DNA of 64,000 nt. It comes from Spiribacter salilacus (GTDB taxonomy: Bacteria > Pseudomonadota > Gammaproteobacteria > Nitrococcales > Nitrococcaceae). The notes under the pieces are model-generated. The model saw only the letters and a program-made list of their open reading frames with translations. It had not been told where the DNA came from and made no database searches. Position numbers and translations under genes: made by a program. Numbering within the stretch: position 1 is the stretch's first letter; each line of letters opens with the position of its first letter. Of the stretch, positions 19,511-28,477 are shown one piece after another. The stretch lies in assembly GCF_009649225.1 (NCBI RefSeq), contig NZ_WJPP01000001.1, positions 186,001-250,000 on the forward strand, in the 5' to 3' direction.

Positions 19511-20704
19511 AATACGGAAACCGGCAATATAGGTGCCTGCCATTGAACCCGTCGCTGCGAATAAGAAGACCAGCAGCGTACGCGACACCCGATTATGCCA
19601 CCAGCCGCGCCAGTGTTTGACCGCGTCTCGCAGCTCCCGAAAGTCGGCAACTCTTGGTCGGCGCATGGCGAGCTCAATCAGTGAAGACACGAGGCCGGCC
19701 CCGATGGTCGGATTTAACGAGGTTAGTGGCGCTGCAAAAAAGCTGCCTACAATCGTAACGGGATGTGCACGAGCAAGCGCTGAGCCCAATGCACACAACG
19801 AACCATTAATCACAACCCATTCAACAATAAGTCGCAGCCCCAAATCAGTTCCGCGACTAAAACCAATGGCAAAGCCAGTGAGAATGACAGCAACTAAAAT
19901 CCAAGGGAGAAACTTGGGCCAGCGTGCGGGCGGCGGCAGCGTTTCTAGTTGCTGACGCGTTTCTCTGGCTTGTCGGGCTGAAATATCCGCGCTTTCACTC
20001 AATGCCTGTTCTACACCGTTCAAATGGCCAGCGCCCATAACAACCAGAACCCGTTTTGGCCGCTCAGCGGCTTGTTTAAGCTCTTCTAAGAGCCGTGCGG
20101 CCATGTATCGGTCGCGCTCTGCTATAAGCGGCTCATGCAGAGCAGGGGACTGAGCCGCAAAGTCACGGAATGTTGCCTCCAGCATATCGCCCTGTTTTAA
20201 ACGTTCAATTTCGTCATCCTCAATGTCTTGTCGTGATATCAGTCCTAGAAAGAGGCCTGTGACGATTGTTGGACGCTGCCACCAGGGAATGGAGCGATAA
20301 ACTCGCTTTAACGTGGTCCCGATATCTCGATCAACCAACCAAAGGGGCTTGCCAGAGCGCCGCGCACCAGCCGCCGCGGCTTCTAGTTCTGCACCGGGTT
20401 TAATATCGAACTGATCAGCAAGCCGTTGTTGGTAGGCCCCTAAGGCAAGGCTTGCCATTACCATGCCTGCTTTACCGCTACGCACAGCTTGAAACAGGTC
20501 GAGCTGTTCTAGTGAAGCGGGATCCGTCAGGCTTCGATGACGTGACGGGCACAGCTCAACCGCAATAGCATCATGGTTACCTTCAAGGATTTCATGCTCT
20601 ACATCTGCCACGCTTTCATGCGAGACATGGGCGGTACCCAAGAGGGTGATCTCAGTTTCACCAATGGTCACCCGACGGATAAGATGGTTATCTTCAATGC
20701 GCAT
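19493..20704 (-). CDS. TraB/PrgY-type (GumN-like) membrane protein
   Basis: 403 residues. The N-terminal half is the TraB domain: TLLGTAHVSHESV, AVELCPSRH, LVVMGAGHLNGVE-like signature with conserved Glu/His. The C-terminal third has several hydrophobic segments (about 275-400), so it is an integral membrane protein. The family is related to PrgY pheromone shutdown proteins and may be a membrane protease; its function in gammaproteobacteria is unknown. I start at ATG 20704 (MRIEDNHLIRRV), 8 nt after the upstream dehydrogenase; a GTG at 20752 overlaps that gene. The start has no Shine-Dalgarno and CATAAT lies 7 nt upstream. Confidence 0.85.
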   Translation of the reverse strand: MRIEDNHLIRRVTIGETEITLLGTAHVSHESVADVEHEILEGNHDAIAVELCPSRHRSLTDPASLEQLDLFQAVRSGKAGMVMASLALGAYQQRLADQFDIKPGAELEAAAAGARRSGKPLWLVDRDIGTTLKRVYRSIPWWQRPTIVTGLFLGLISRQDIEDDEIERLKQGDMLEATFRDFAAQSPALHEPLIAERDRYMAARLLEELKQAAERPKRVLVVMGAGHLNGVEQALSESADISARQARETRQQLETLPPPARWPKFLPWILVAVILTGFAIGFSRGTDLGLRLIVEWVVINGSLCALGSALARAHPVTIVGSFFAAPLTSLNPTIGAGLVSSLIELAMRRPRVADFRELRDAVKHWRGWWHNRVSRTLLVFLFAATGSMAGTYIAGFRILDALI

Positions 20705-20712
20705 AATATATA

Positions 20713-21471
20713 TTATGTTAAATAAGCCTGAGGACCATTTCGGATATCCCACTCCTGCGCACTGAATAACCCCGCGTCGGTCTTTTCTAGTACGTTATGC
20801 ATATAAGCCGCCACTTGTTCTGGCGTGGCGAGACTACCTGAGCTCTTTAGCGCCTGAAATTGCTCAACCGCCGGGAAATCCGCTTCTGTCTGAGATCTGA
20901 TGAGCGCTTGCATGGGTGTATCGACAACGCCAGGACGTAAACTGCCAACGGCAACATCCCGTTCATCCAGTTCTTGGCGCAAAATCTCATAAGCCATATG
21001 TAAAGCGGCTTTTGTCATGCAATAAGCACCCCATCCCGGATAGGCCGTATGCGCAGCACCAGAAGAAACATGCAAAATACGACTGCCCGCTGGCATCTGC
21101 TCAATGAGTGCCGCACTTAGACTGATCGGGCCCTCAACATTCACTGCCCAGGCCTTTCGCAGCGCGTCGGTGCTTTGCGCCAAAAGCGGGCCGACCGGCT
21201 CTAAAATACCGGCATTGTGGACCAACCACTGAATCTGCTTACCGCGCAACGCCTTAACGATGTTGGCGCGACCCTCGGCCGTACTAACATCCGCCACACA
21301 GGGCTCAATATTGGCTTGATCGCCTTGTGTCTCTTCAAGCGCCTCCGCCCGGCGACCAATAATCAAGACATGCTGCCCGTGCTCCGCCAAACGTTTTGCC
21401 AACGCCTGACCAATGCCACTGCCTCCGCCGGTAATAACCGTGGTTTGCTGCATCGTTTCGCCTACTCCCAT
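20713..21471 (-). CDS. Short-chain dehydrogenase/reductase
   Basis: About 252 residues (246 if the second ATG at 21453 is used, which starts MQQTTVITGGGSGIG). Classical SDR: cofactor loop TGGGSGIG, NNAG-equivalent VHNAGILEPVG, Ser in ILHVSSGAAH, and YCMTK with the Tyr/Lys pair. The arginine-rich IIGRRAE after beta-2 suggests NADP preference. Substrate not identifiable. It follows the D-2-hydroxyacid dehydrogenase with the stop and ATG adjacent, so the two are co-transcribed, likely with traB. Confidence 0.88.
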   Translation of the reverse strand: MGVGETMQQTTVITGGGSGIGQALAKRLAEHGQHVLIIGRRAEALEETQGDQANIEPCVADVSTAEGRANIVKALRGKQIQWLVHNAGILEPVGPLLAQSTDALRKAWAVNVEGPISLSAALIEQMPAGSRILHVSSGAAHTAYPGWGAYCMTKAALHMAYEILRQELDERDVAVGSLRPGVVDTPMQALIRSQTEADFPAVEQFQALKSSGSLATPEQVAAYMHNVLEKTDAGLFSAQEWDIRNGPQAYLT

Positions 21472-22431
21472 TTAAGTTACCTGCCGAATGGGTTCGCCGG
21501 CCTTCCAAGCCTGAATATTTTCCACGGTTTGATCCACAATCCGCTGCCGCGCTGGCTGACTACCCCAGGCAGTGTGTGGGGTAACGATTAGGTTGGGAAT
21601 ATCACTGGCTAACAGGGGGTTACCATTTCTGGGTGGCTCTTCACTCAACACATCAATGCCAGCGCCTGCAATTTCTCCTGTTCTCAATGCGTCAGCAAGG
21701 TCTTGCTCATTCACAATACCGCCCCTGGCGGTGTTAATAATGAACGCAGACCGCTTCATGCGCGCTAAAACCTCCTTATTGATGAGGTTTTGGGTGCTTG
21801 GCGTTAGCGGGCAATGCAAAGTCACGACATCCGCTTTTTCTATGGCGGTTGCAAATGCCACTCGGCCGCTGCGAGTTTCTTTGGCATCGGGGCGCTCTGC
21901 AATTTCCACCTGCATACCCAATGCAGCAGCAAGACGCCCTACCGCACTGCCAAGCTCTCCATGACCAACAATTAAGAGCGTCTTACCGGCAAGTTCTTCA
22001 ATGGGGTAGTCAAGAAAACAAAAATGCCGCGCTGACTGCCAGCGACCGCTAGCAACGGCATTGGCATACGGTAGCAATTGAGTGCTAAGGGCTAACATTA
22101 AACAAAGCACATGTTGGCTTACCGCTGCCGTGCCATAGGCGCGGCAGTTAACCACATCAACCCCGTGCGCTTTAGCGGCCGTTAAGTCGATGTTGTTCAC
22201 GCCGGTGGCGACTACGCAGATCAGTTTTAGCTGCGGGAGCGCAGCCAGCAACTCTGCGTTAACCGGCAGTTTATTAATGATAACGCAATCGGCGTTACCA
22301 ATTCGCTCGGCCATTTCGGAGGGATCTGTGGCACCAAATGCCGTGTATTGGTCAAAAGATGCCACTAAGGCCGACAGATCCAGATCGCCAGAAGCAAGCG
22401 TATCTTGCTCCAGCATTACACCATGACGCAT
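21472..22431 (-). CDS. D-2-hydroxyacid dehydrogenase (hydroxypyruvate/glycerate type)
   Basis: 319 residues from ATG 22431 (MRHGVMLEQDTL), which has GGAGA 9 nt upstream; a longer frame from 22503 lacks support. The NAD loop is VGHGELGSAVGRLA; catalytic residues lie in NTARGGIVNEQDL (Arg), DVLSEEPP (Glu) and VTPHTAWGS (His). The RAYGTAAVSQHVLCLMLAL block is typical of glycerate dehydrogenase / hydroxypyruvate reductase homologues, but the substrate is a guess. First gene of a three-gene minus-strand unit with the SDR and traB. Confidence 0.88.
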   Translation of the reverse strand: MRHGVMLEQDTLASGDLDLSALVASFDQYTAFGATDPSEMAERIGNADCVIINKLPVNAELLAALPQLKLICVVATGVNNIDLTAAKAHGVDVVNCRAYGTAAVSQHVLCLMLALSTQLLPYANAVASGRWQSARHFCFLDYPIEELAGKTLLIVGHGELGSAVGRLAAALGMQVEIAERPDAKETRSGRVAFATAIEKADVVTLHCPLTPSTQNLINKEVLARMKRSAFIINTARGGIVNEQDLADALRTGEIAGAGIDVLSEEPPRNGNPLLASDIPNLIVTPHTAWGSQPARQRIVDQTVENIQAWKAGEPIRQVT

Positions 22432-22696
22432 GCGGGGTCTCTCCTGTTTTATACAGGCTGCAAGCCTACACCAGCCGGAGGGGTTTGGCACGGCGTTGTA
22501 CACAAGTAGGATCTATTCCAATGAACTTAAATTCGAACCGACGAGCGGTAGCAGACTTAGCTGATTGTTACAAATCAGAGTCTCATTAAAATGCTGTAAG
22601 TAGTTGTTAAAAAACGTTTTTTTAAAATTGACCAATTATCGCACAATTTAACGCAAGGCCCCGTGATATAAGGGTTCTTACGCTGATCCTTGGAAT

Positions 22697-22731
22697 TAAT
22701 CCACAATCTTATCCACAGGTTCTGTGGAAAA
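22697..22731. promoter_or_regulatory. Cluster of three DnaA-box-like sites
   Basis: TAATCCACA (22697-22705, one mismatch), TTATCCACA (22709-22717, perfect consensus) and, on the other strand, TTTTCCACA (22723-22731, one mismatch) lie within 35 bp. The first two are in direct orientation, the third inverted. Next to them is an AT-rich tract. No oriC neighbour genes (dnaA, mnmG, rpmH) are present, so a DnaA-regulated promoter or a DnaA titration/reactivation site is more likely than the origin. Confidence 0.55.
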
Positions 22732-22762
22732 CTTTTCCTGCGTTTTTTGCTTGACAACGGGC

Positions 22763-22768
22763 TACAAT
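22763..22768 (+). promoter_or_regulatory. Candidate -10 of a leaderless dusB transcript
   Basis: TACAAT ends 6 nt before the dusB ATG, so a start 7 nt downstream coincides with the A of ATG. There is no Shine-Dalgarno. I see no good -35 at 16-18 bp. The perfect TTGACA at 22751 is only 6 bp away, too close to serve. Confidence 0.4.
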
Positions 22769-22774
22769 CGCCTC

Positions 22775-23752
22775 ATGAAAATTGGACCCTACTCTCTCAA
22801 CGGTTCTGTGCTGCTAGCACCCATGGCTGGAGTAACAGATCGGCCGTTTCGCATTCTTTGCCGGCAACTGGGGGCAGCGCTTGCCGCGAGTGAGATGGTC
22901 GGGGCGAATCCGATGCTCCAACACACACGTAAATCGCAACTCAAACGCAATCATGAGGGAGAACCCTCGCCAAGAGTGGTGCAAATTGCAGGCGCTGACC
23001 CATCGCAGTTGGCTCAAGCGGCGCGTTTTAACGTGGCTGAAGGGGCTGAAATCATCGACATTAATATGGGCTGCCCCGCAAAAAAGGTTTGCCGCAAGCT
23101 AGCAGGCTCTGCCCTACTTGCTGATGAACCCCTGGTGGCCCGAATTCTTGAGGCCGTTGTTAGCGCTGTTGATGTTCCCGTCACGTTAAAAATGCGCACA
23201 GGACCATCGCCAGACCGAAGAAATGCCGTGCAAATCGCAAAGCGCGCTGAGGAGATCGGCATTGCCGCATTAACCCTCCATGGTCGCACCCGCGATCAAC
23301 AGTATCGGGGCGAGGCGGAGTACGACACGCTAAAAGCCGTGCGCGATGTCGTCACCCTACCCCTCATTGGCAATGGCGATATCACCGATCCCATAAAGGC
23401 ACGCTGGATACTTAAAAACATCGGCTGTGATGCAGTCATGATCGGTCGTGCAGCACAAGGGCAGCCATGGATTTTTAAGCATATCCAGCATTTTCTGGAT
23501 ACCGAAGAGCTGTTAGACCCGCCACCCCCTGAGCTCATTAGCAGCTGGATGACACAACATATTAGCGGTGTGCATGCGCTTTATGGCACCGAGCAGGGAG
23601 TAAAAGTAGCTCGCAAGCACCTAGGCTGGTATTTGCAAGATCAACCCGATGGTCAGCGCTGGAGAAAGGCGTTGATGCAGGTGGAATCTAGCGCAGAACA
23701 ACTAAAATTGGCGCGCCAGGCGATTAGCGCCGTAGCGTCCGTTGCGGCTTAA
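22775..23752 (+). CDS. dusB: tRNA-dihydrouridine synthase B
   Basis: FMN enzyme that reduces U17 in the tRNA D-loop. 325 residues from ATG 22775 (MKIGPYSLNGSVLLAPMAGVT), matching the DusB start; a longer frame from 22724 covers the DnaA-box region and is rejected. The active-site Cys lies in DINMGCPAKKVCRKLAGSAL, with RNA-binding HGRTRDQQYRGEA and ANGDIT-like GNGDITDP. In enterics dusB is followed by fis; here it runs into the convergent rhomboid gene (29-nt overlap). Confidence 0.94.
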   Translation: MKIGPYSLNGSVLLAPMAGVTDRPFRILCRQLGAALAASEMVGANPMLQHTRKSQLKRNHEGEPSPRVVQIAGADPSQLAQAARFNVAEGAEIIDINMGCPAKKVCRKLAGSALLADEPLVARILEAVVSAVDVPVTLKMRTGPSPDRRNAVQIAKRAEEIGIAALTLHGRTRDQQYRGEAEYDTLKAVRDVVTLPLIGNGDITDPIKARWILKNIGCDAVMIGRAAQGQPWIFKHIQHFLDTEELLDPPPPELISSWMTQHISGVHALYGTEQGVKVARKHLGWYLQDQPDGQRWRKALMQVESSAEQLKLARQAISAVASVAA

Positions 23753-24398
23753 TGGGCAGCTGACCCCGCCAATAAAGAATCATCAATAACCCGAAAGCCA
23801 TGCCGCCGAGATGGGCAAAGTGCGCAATGCCCGACATCGATCCGCTTATTCCCGCCCAGAGCTCAAAGGCGCCGTAGAGAATGACAAAGTATTTCGCCTT
23901 TATCGGTATGGGCGGAAAAATGAGCATCAGTTTTTGGTTGGGGAACATCATGGCAAACCCCAGCAAAATACCGAATACCGCACCTGAGGCACCTACGGTT
24001 GGGTAAACATTTCCCACATCTGCCGCCATGGTAGCGACCACTAGTTGAATTAGGCCTGCCCCAGCTAAACAGACCATATAAAACGTAAGAAACGGCCGAG
24101 ACCCCCATAACATTTCAAGCGCGGCGCCGAACATGAACAGGGCAAACATATTCACAAACAGATGAAAAAAACCGCCATGCAAAAAGCCATAAGTGATCAC
24201 CTGCCACCACTCAAAGCTAGGAATTCCACCGACATAGCGAGCTGAAAGCGCCTCAGTTCCCATCGGCCACAGACCAAAGTGAATCAGGACGCTTGGGCCT
24301 AGCATTGTGTACGCTGCAAATGCCAAACCATTAGCGATGAGCATGATCATGACAACGGGGGTTTTTTCAAAACTGATCGAGTCCATGAGCGGCATCAT
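23724..24398 (-). CDS. Rhomboid intramembrane serine protease
   Basis: 224 residues with about six transmembrane segments. The catalytic dyad is Ser138 in TVGASGAVFG and His196 in FAHLGGMAFG, with the loop motif WRxxTxxFLH seen as EWWQVITYGFLHGGFFHLFVN. Cleaves membrane proteins within the bilayer; substrates unknown. The start may be the fifth codon (Met at 24386): TATGAT preceded by TGC lies 7 nt before it and overlaps the first ATGs, which would then be promoter rather than coding. Confidence 0.9.
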   Translation of the reverse strand: MMPLMDSISFEKTPVVMIMLIANGLAFAAYTMLGPSVLIHFGLWPMGTEALSARYVGGIPSFEWWQVITYGFLHGGFFHLFVNMFALFMFGAALEMLWGSRPFLTFYMVCLAGAGLIQLVVATMAADVGNVYPTVGASGAVFGILLGFAMMFPNQKLMLIFPPIPIKAKYFVILYGAFELWAGISGSMSGIAHFAHLGGMAFGLLMILYWRGQLPIKPQRTLRR

Positions 24399-24488
24399 AG
24401 CATTGGATTGATCAATGACTGGTCTGAAACGGCAAAGAGCTTTAGAATTTGCGGCATCAATTCAGATGGAGAAGGGAGGTCCCGGTTC

Positions 24489-25511
24489 ATGGATACTTTT
24501 GGGCAAATGCAGCGCACGATCGAGCGGTTAACCACACCCGGTCGAGGCATATTGGCCGCTGATGAGAGTTACCCCACGATAACCAAGCGCCTAGCGGCCC
24601 ATGGCATCGAGTCTACTGAGGAGAACCGGCGGGCCTATCGCAGCCTACTCGCCACTACACCCGGAATTGGCGAATACGTCAGTGGGATCATCTTCTTCGA
24701 AGAAACGCTTAAGCAAAAGTCTGACGAGGGCGATCTGATTCCGGCCGCATGCGAACGTCACGACATCGTGCCAGGCATTAAAGTAGACAAAGGGCTTGTT
24801 GATCTACCCGGAACAAACGGCGAGAAGGCAACCCAAGGCTTGGATAACCTCGGTGATCGGCTAGATGGCTACGTTCAACAAGGTGCGCTGTTTACGAAAT
24901 GGCGCAACGTCTACGAAATCACTTCTACTTTACCTAGCACCCAGCTCATTGAAGCCAATGCCGAAGTGCTCGCGCGTTACGCCGCGGTCGCACAGTCACG
25001 GGGCATGGTGCCGATTGTTGAGCCAGAAGTGCTCATGGACGGCGATCACGACATTGATCGCTGCGCTGAGGTCACAGAAGCGGCTCAGGCTGCCGTGTTT
25101 GCAGCGCTGCGTCGTCACCGTGTCAGTCTGGAGCACATTGTGCTTAAGCCGAATATGGTGCTGCCAGGCCGTAACTTGCCACGGCCTAGCCCCGAAGTTT
25201 GTGCTGAATACACGCTGCGCATCTTACGACGCACGGTGCCAGCGGCTGTGCCCACCATTAACTTCCTTTCCGGCGGTCAAACGCCTGAAGAAGCCACGGC
25301 TAATTTAAATGCCATTAATCAGGCCGAGGGGCCGCGCCCTTGGGTGGTGAGCTTTTCTTATAGCCGCGCGCTGCAAGAGCCAGTTCAGGCAGCATGGCTG
25401 GGACAGTCAGAAAATAAGGCAGCCGCCCAAAAAGCATTTTTGCATCGGGCCAAATTGAACTCTCTGGCACGCCAAGGCCAGTATGAAACTTCTATGGAAA
25501 CCGGCAGCTAA
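24489..25511 (+). CDS. Fructose-bisphosphate aldolase, class I
   Basis: 340 residues, the Schiff-base aldolase of the eukaryotic type, rather than the zinc class II enzyme usual in gammaproteobacteria. Motifs: GRGILAADES near the N-terminus and the class I signature LEHIVLKPNMVLPG with the Schiff-base Lys. Acts in glycolysis and gluconeogenesis. The start at 24489 (MDTFGQMQRTI) has GGGAGG 9 nt upstream; a frame extension to 24408 is not supported. Its 3' end overlaps degQ by 4 nt. A TAGAAT in the 90-bp gap before it may be its -10. Confidence 0.94.
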   Translation: MDTFGQMQRTIERLTTPGRGILAADESYPTITKRLAAHGIESTEENRRAYRSLLATTPGIGEYVSGIIFFEETLKQKSDEGDLIPAACERHDIVPGIKVDKGLVDLPGTNGEKATQGLDNLGDRLDGYVQQGALFTKWRNVYEITSTLPSTQLIEANAEVLARYAAVAQSRGMVPIVEPEVLMDGDHDIDRCAEVTEAAQAAVFAALRRHRVSLEHIVLKPNMVLPGRNLPRPSPEVCAEYTLRILRRTVPAAVPTINFLSGGQTPEEATANLNAINQAEGPRPWVVSFSYSRALQEPVQAAWLGQSENKAAAQKAFLHRAKLNSLARQGQYETSMETGS

Positions 25512-26866
25512 CGGACCAATACAAAAAAAGCGCGCTCGCCACGCTGGATATTGAGCAGTAGTTCAGTATTTGTCGTGGCGAGTCGCTCTTGCATCAGTTC
25601 GATTGAGTCAATCGGCTGTCGATTGATAGACGTAACCACATCGCCAGGCTGCAGATACTGAGCGGCCCGTGTTCTAGGCTCTACGCGAGTTACCAGCACA
25701 CCCCGCACCGCACCAAATAGCGGTGAACGCTCATCAAGTTCATTGAATAAGGCACCACTGAGTAGCGGATGAAGGTCTTCGCCGCTGACTTCCCCTTCAG
25801 AAGGGTCGCCAATTTTAATGCTGAACGTTTTGCGAAGGCCATCCCTGATCGCAACCACGTCTGCCGTTTCGCCCACCCGTAAAAGCCCAATCGTATTAGT
25901 CATTGCGGTGGCATCGCGAATAGGCCGATCATTGATCTTGACAATGATATCGCCCGGCTCCAAACCAGCGGCCTCAGCGGCTGAGCCCGAGGCTACCTGA
26001 GCGACCAGGGCCCCATCCAGGTGATCAACCCCAAACGCAGCTGCAATATCCGGCGTCAGGTTCTGCGCGCGTACGCCAAGCACACCGCGCCGAACCGCGC
26101 CATAGTCGATGAGCTGATCCATCACCTCGGCGGCCATATTGATCGGTATCGCGAATCCGATCCCAATATTTCCACCGCCGCGCGATAAAATGGCGGTATT
26201 AATACCGATGAGCTCTCCACGTAAATTGATTAAGGCGCCACCAGAGTTGCCGGGGTTAATTGAGGCATCGGTTTGAATAAACTGCTGCAGCCGCGCCCCC
26301 CCACTACCCGGCAAGGATCGTTCCAACCCGCTGACAACCCCCGTTGTGACCGTATGATCGAGCCCAAATGGATTGCCAATCGCAATGGTGTAGTCACCCA
26401 CTCGCAGCTCGTCCGAGTTAGCAAAGGGCAGCGCAGAGAGCGATTTTGCATCAACCTGTATTACAGCCAAATCGGTTTCAGAATCAGAGCCAATCACCGT
26501 TGCCTCAAGCTCTCGGCCATCATCAAGGCCCACGGTTATTTGATCTGCGTTGGCAATCACATGATGGTTCGTCAGAATAAATCCACGCCTGGCATCAACA
26601 ATAACCCCAGAACCTAAGGACTGGACTTGGCGCTGCTGGCGCGGTTGCGGCACGTCAAAAAACCGCTGAAAAAACGGATCATTTAGGAGCGGGTTGGTCT
26701 GGATCTCCACCGTGCCCGAGGTGGCGATGTTAACCACGGCTGGCGAGACTGACTCGATGAGCGGCGCCAAACTAGGGGTGTCGCCATTAGGTAAAACAAT
26801 CTGCGCTGAGGCTGCTTGGCTTAAGATCAGCCCAAGAACCAAGCCTTTAAACCACCACCTAATCAC
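25508..26866 (-). CDS. degQ: Periplasmic Do-family serine protease (DegQ/DegP type)
   Basis: Periplasmic protease/chaperone. 452 residues, GTG start. Signal peptide 1-21 (ends QAASA). Trypsin-like triad His102 (TNHHVI), Asp132 (SETDLAVIQ) and Ser208 (NPGNSGGAL), then two PDZ domains (about 270-350 and 370-450). The length and short Q-linker are nearer DegQ than DegP. It starts 2 nt after prfC ends, so it shares the prfC transcript. Confidence 0.92.
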   Translation of the reverse strand: MIRWWFKGLVLGLILSQAASAQIVLPNGDTPSLAPLIESVSPAVVNIATSGTVEIQTNPLLNDPFFQRFFDVPQPRQQRQVQSLGSGVIVDARRGFILTNHHVIANADQITVGLDDGRELEATVIGSDSETDLAVIQVDAKSLSALPFANSDELRVGDYTIAIGNPFGLDHTVTTGVVSGLERSLPGSGGARLQQFIQTDASINPGNSGGALINLRGELIGINTAILSRGGGNIGIGFAIPINMAAEVMDQLIDYGAVRRGVLGVRAQNLTPDIAAAFGVDHLDGALVAQVASGSAAEAAGLEPGDIIVKINDRPIRDATAMTNTIGLLRVGETADVVAIRDGLRKTFSIKIGDPSEGEVSGEDLHPLLSGALFNELDERSPLFGAVRGVLVTRVEPRTRAAQYLQPGDVVTSINRQPIDSIELMQERLATTNTELLLNIQRGERAFFVLVR

Positions 26867-26868
26867 TG

Positions 26869-28428
26869 TTAATGCTCTCGTGTTGCGTAAAACTCAATAT
26901 CAGCCCAACGCTCCTCCGTGAGCTGTAAATTAACGCGAGTGGGCGCGATATAGGCCAGTTCTCCCGATACATCTAGTGCCAGATTATCGGATTGCCGGTC
27001 TTTAAAATCGGCCAGCATGCGCGCATCGTCACAGTGCACCCAACGGGCGGTTGCTACACCCACCGGCTCAAACTGGCAATCCACGCCATATTCATGTTTG
27101 AGTCGAAACGCCACCACATCAAACTGCAGCGACCCGACTGCACCAACAATTAAATCATTACGCGTCAGGGGCCGGAATAACTGGGATGCGCCCTCTTCAC
27201 ATAGCTCAACCAGGCCCTTCTGAAGCGCCTTCATCCGCATTGGGTCTTTGAGCACTGCGCGACGAAACAGTTCAGGCGCAAAATTAGGAATGCCGGTGAA
27301 CTTCAACGGCTCACCTTCCGTAAACGTATCGCCAATTTGAATGGTGCCGTGATTGTGTAAACCGATAATATCGCCTGCGTAGGCATTTTCTACATGATCT
27401 CGATCTGATGCCAAGAACGTAATGGCATTGGCAATGCGCACATCTTTACCGGTTCGAACGTGACGCAGTTTCATGCCCTTTGTGTAAACGCCGGAGCAAA
27501 CACGCATAAACGCAATGCGATCGCGATGATTAGGGTCCATATTGGCCTGAATCTTAAATACAAAACCGCTGAAGCTTGCTTCATCAGGATCAACAACTCG
27601 CTGCGTTGCTTCATGCGGTTGTGGCATCGGTGCCATCTCGACAAAGCAATCGAGTAGTGGCTTTAAGCCAAAATTATTAATTGCCGAGCCAAAAAAGACG
27701 GGGGTTAGCTGCCCCGCTAGGTAGGCCGACCGATCAAACGCGTTGCCCGCCTCGCGTAGTAAATCGATTTCATCGCGTAGCTCTTGTGCCTGATCGCCAA
27801 TTATCTCATCAAGCTCTGGGTTAGCCAGCCCGTCAATTTGCTTACCGTTCGCTAAATAAACACAGTCTTCAAGCAAATGAAAAACGCCACGAAAGCGCTG
27901 ACCCATCCCAACTGGCCAAGTAATCGGTGCGCAATCCATTTTGAGCACTGTTTCAACCTCGTCCATGAGGTCCATCGGATCCCGGCCTTCCCGGTCTAGC
28001 TTGTTCATAAAGGTGATAATGGGTGTATTTCGAAGCCGACAGACATCCATCAACTTTATGGTCCGCTCTTCCACACCCTTTGCGGCATCAATCACCATCA
28101 GCGCTGAATCTACCGCCGTTAGGGTGCGGTAAGTGTCTTCAGAGAAATCTTCGTGGCCTGGGGTATCCAACAAATTAACCATTGCATCCCGATAGGGAAA
28201 TTGCATGACAGACGAGGTTACGGAAATGCCGCGCTCTTTCTCAAGCGCCATCCAATCTGACGTGGCGTGACGATCTGACTTTCGCCCCTTAACGGTGCCC
28301 GCTAGCTGAATTGCGCCGCCAAAGAGTAGTAATTTTTCGGTCACGGTCGTCTTACCCGCATCGGGATGAGAGATAATGGCGAACGTGCGCCGGCGGTGCC
28401 CTTCTGGGCTTTTGGCGGTAGTAGACAT
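26869..28428 (-). CDS. prfC: Peptide chain release factor 3
   Basis: GTPase that recycles RF1/RF2 from the ribosome. 519 residues from ATG 28428 ([17 protein letters not shown]); a TTG four codons earlier is possible. GTPase motifs: [13 protein letters not shown] (G1), [10 protein letters not shown] (G3), [12 protein letters not shown] (G4). The RF3-specific C-terminal domain with [18 protein letters not shown] is present. The ATG has no Shine-Dalgarno. Divergent from ycgN. Confidence 0.96.
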   Translation of the reverse strand: MSTTAKSPEGHRRRTFAIISHPDAGKTTVTEKLLLFGGAIQLAGTVKGRKSDRHATSDWMALEKERGISVTSSVMQFPYRDAMVNLLDTPGHEDFSEDTYRTLTAVDSALMVIDAAKGVEERTIKLMDVCRLRNTPIITFMNKLDREGRDPMDLMDEVETVLKMDCAPITWPVGMGQRFRGVFHLLEDCVYLANGKQIDGLANPELDEIIGDQAQELRDEIDLLREAGNAFDRSAYLAGQLTPVFFGSAINNFGLKPLLDCFVEMAPMPQPHEATQRVVDPDEASFSGFVFKIQANMDPNHRDRIAFMRVCSGVYTKGMKLRHVRTGKDVRIANAITFLASDRDHVENAYAGDIIGLHNHGTIQIGDTFTEGEPLKFTGIPNFAPELFRRAVLKDPMRMKALQKGLVELCEEGASQLFRPLTRNDLIVGAVGSLQFDVVAFRLKHEYGVDCQFEPVGVATARWVHCDDARMLADFKDRQSDNLALDVSGELAYIAPTRVNLQLTEERWADIEFYATREH

Positions 28429-28477
28429 GAAGTGCGACAATCAATCCGTTATTAAAAGGTAAATGATAGAGGATACG

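Larger units (their letters stand above)
22432..22774. other. 343-bp regulatory gap between divergent 2-hydroxyacid dehydrogenase and dusB
   Basis: No gene is visible. Contents: an AT-rich tract (about 22580-22650) with a near-perfect A/T palindrome around AAAAAACGTTTTTT (22610-22623); a TGCGATAAT extended -10 read on the minus strand (complement of 22636-22644); three DnaA-box-like 9-mers at 22697-22731; and a TACAAT hexamer 6 nt before the dusB ATG. Confidence 0.6.

Noticed and set aside
19533-19955. 140-codon open frame antisense to traB
   Set aside because: No start signal and no protein-like pattern; traB on the other strand has clear family motifs.
22605-22625. A/T palindrome around AAAAAACGTTTTTT as a terminator
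   Set aside because: The stem would have almost no G-C pairs and it lies between divergent starts, where a terminator has no job.
22580-22774. Chromosomal origin of replication
   Set aside because: DnaA boxes and an AT-rich tract are present, but only three boxes, and none of the usual origin neighbours. I keep it as a DnaA-binding region, not oriC.
24408-24488. N-terminal extension of the class I aldolase
   Set aside because: GGGAGG lies 9 nt before the ATG at 24489, and the aldolase fold begins there.
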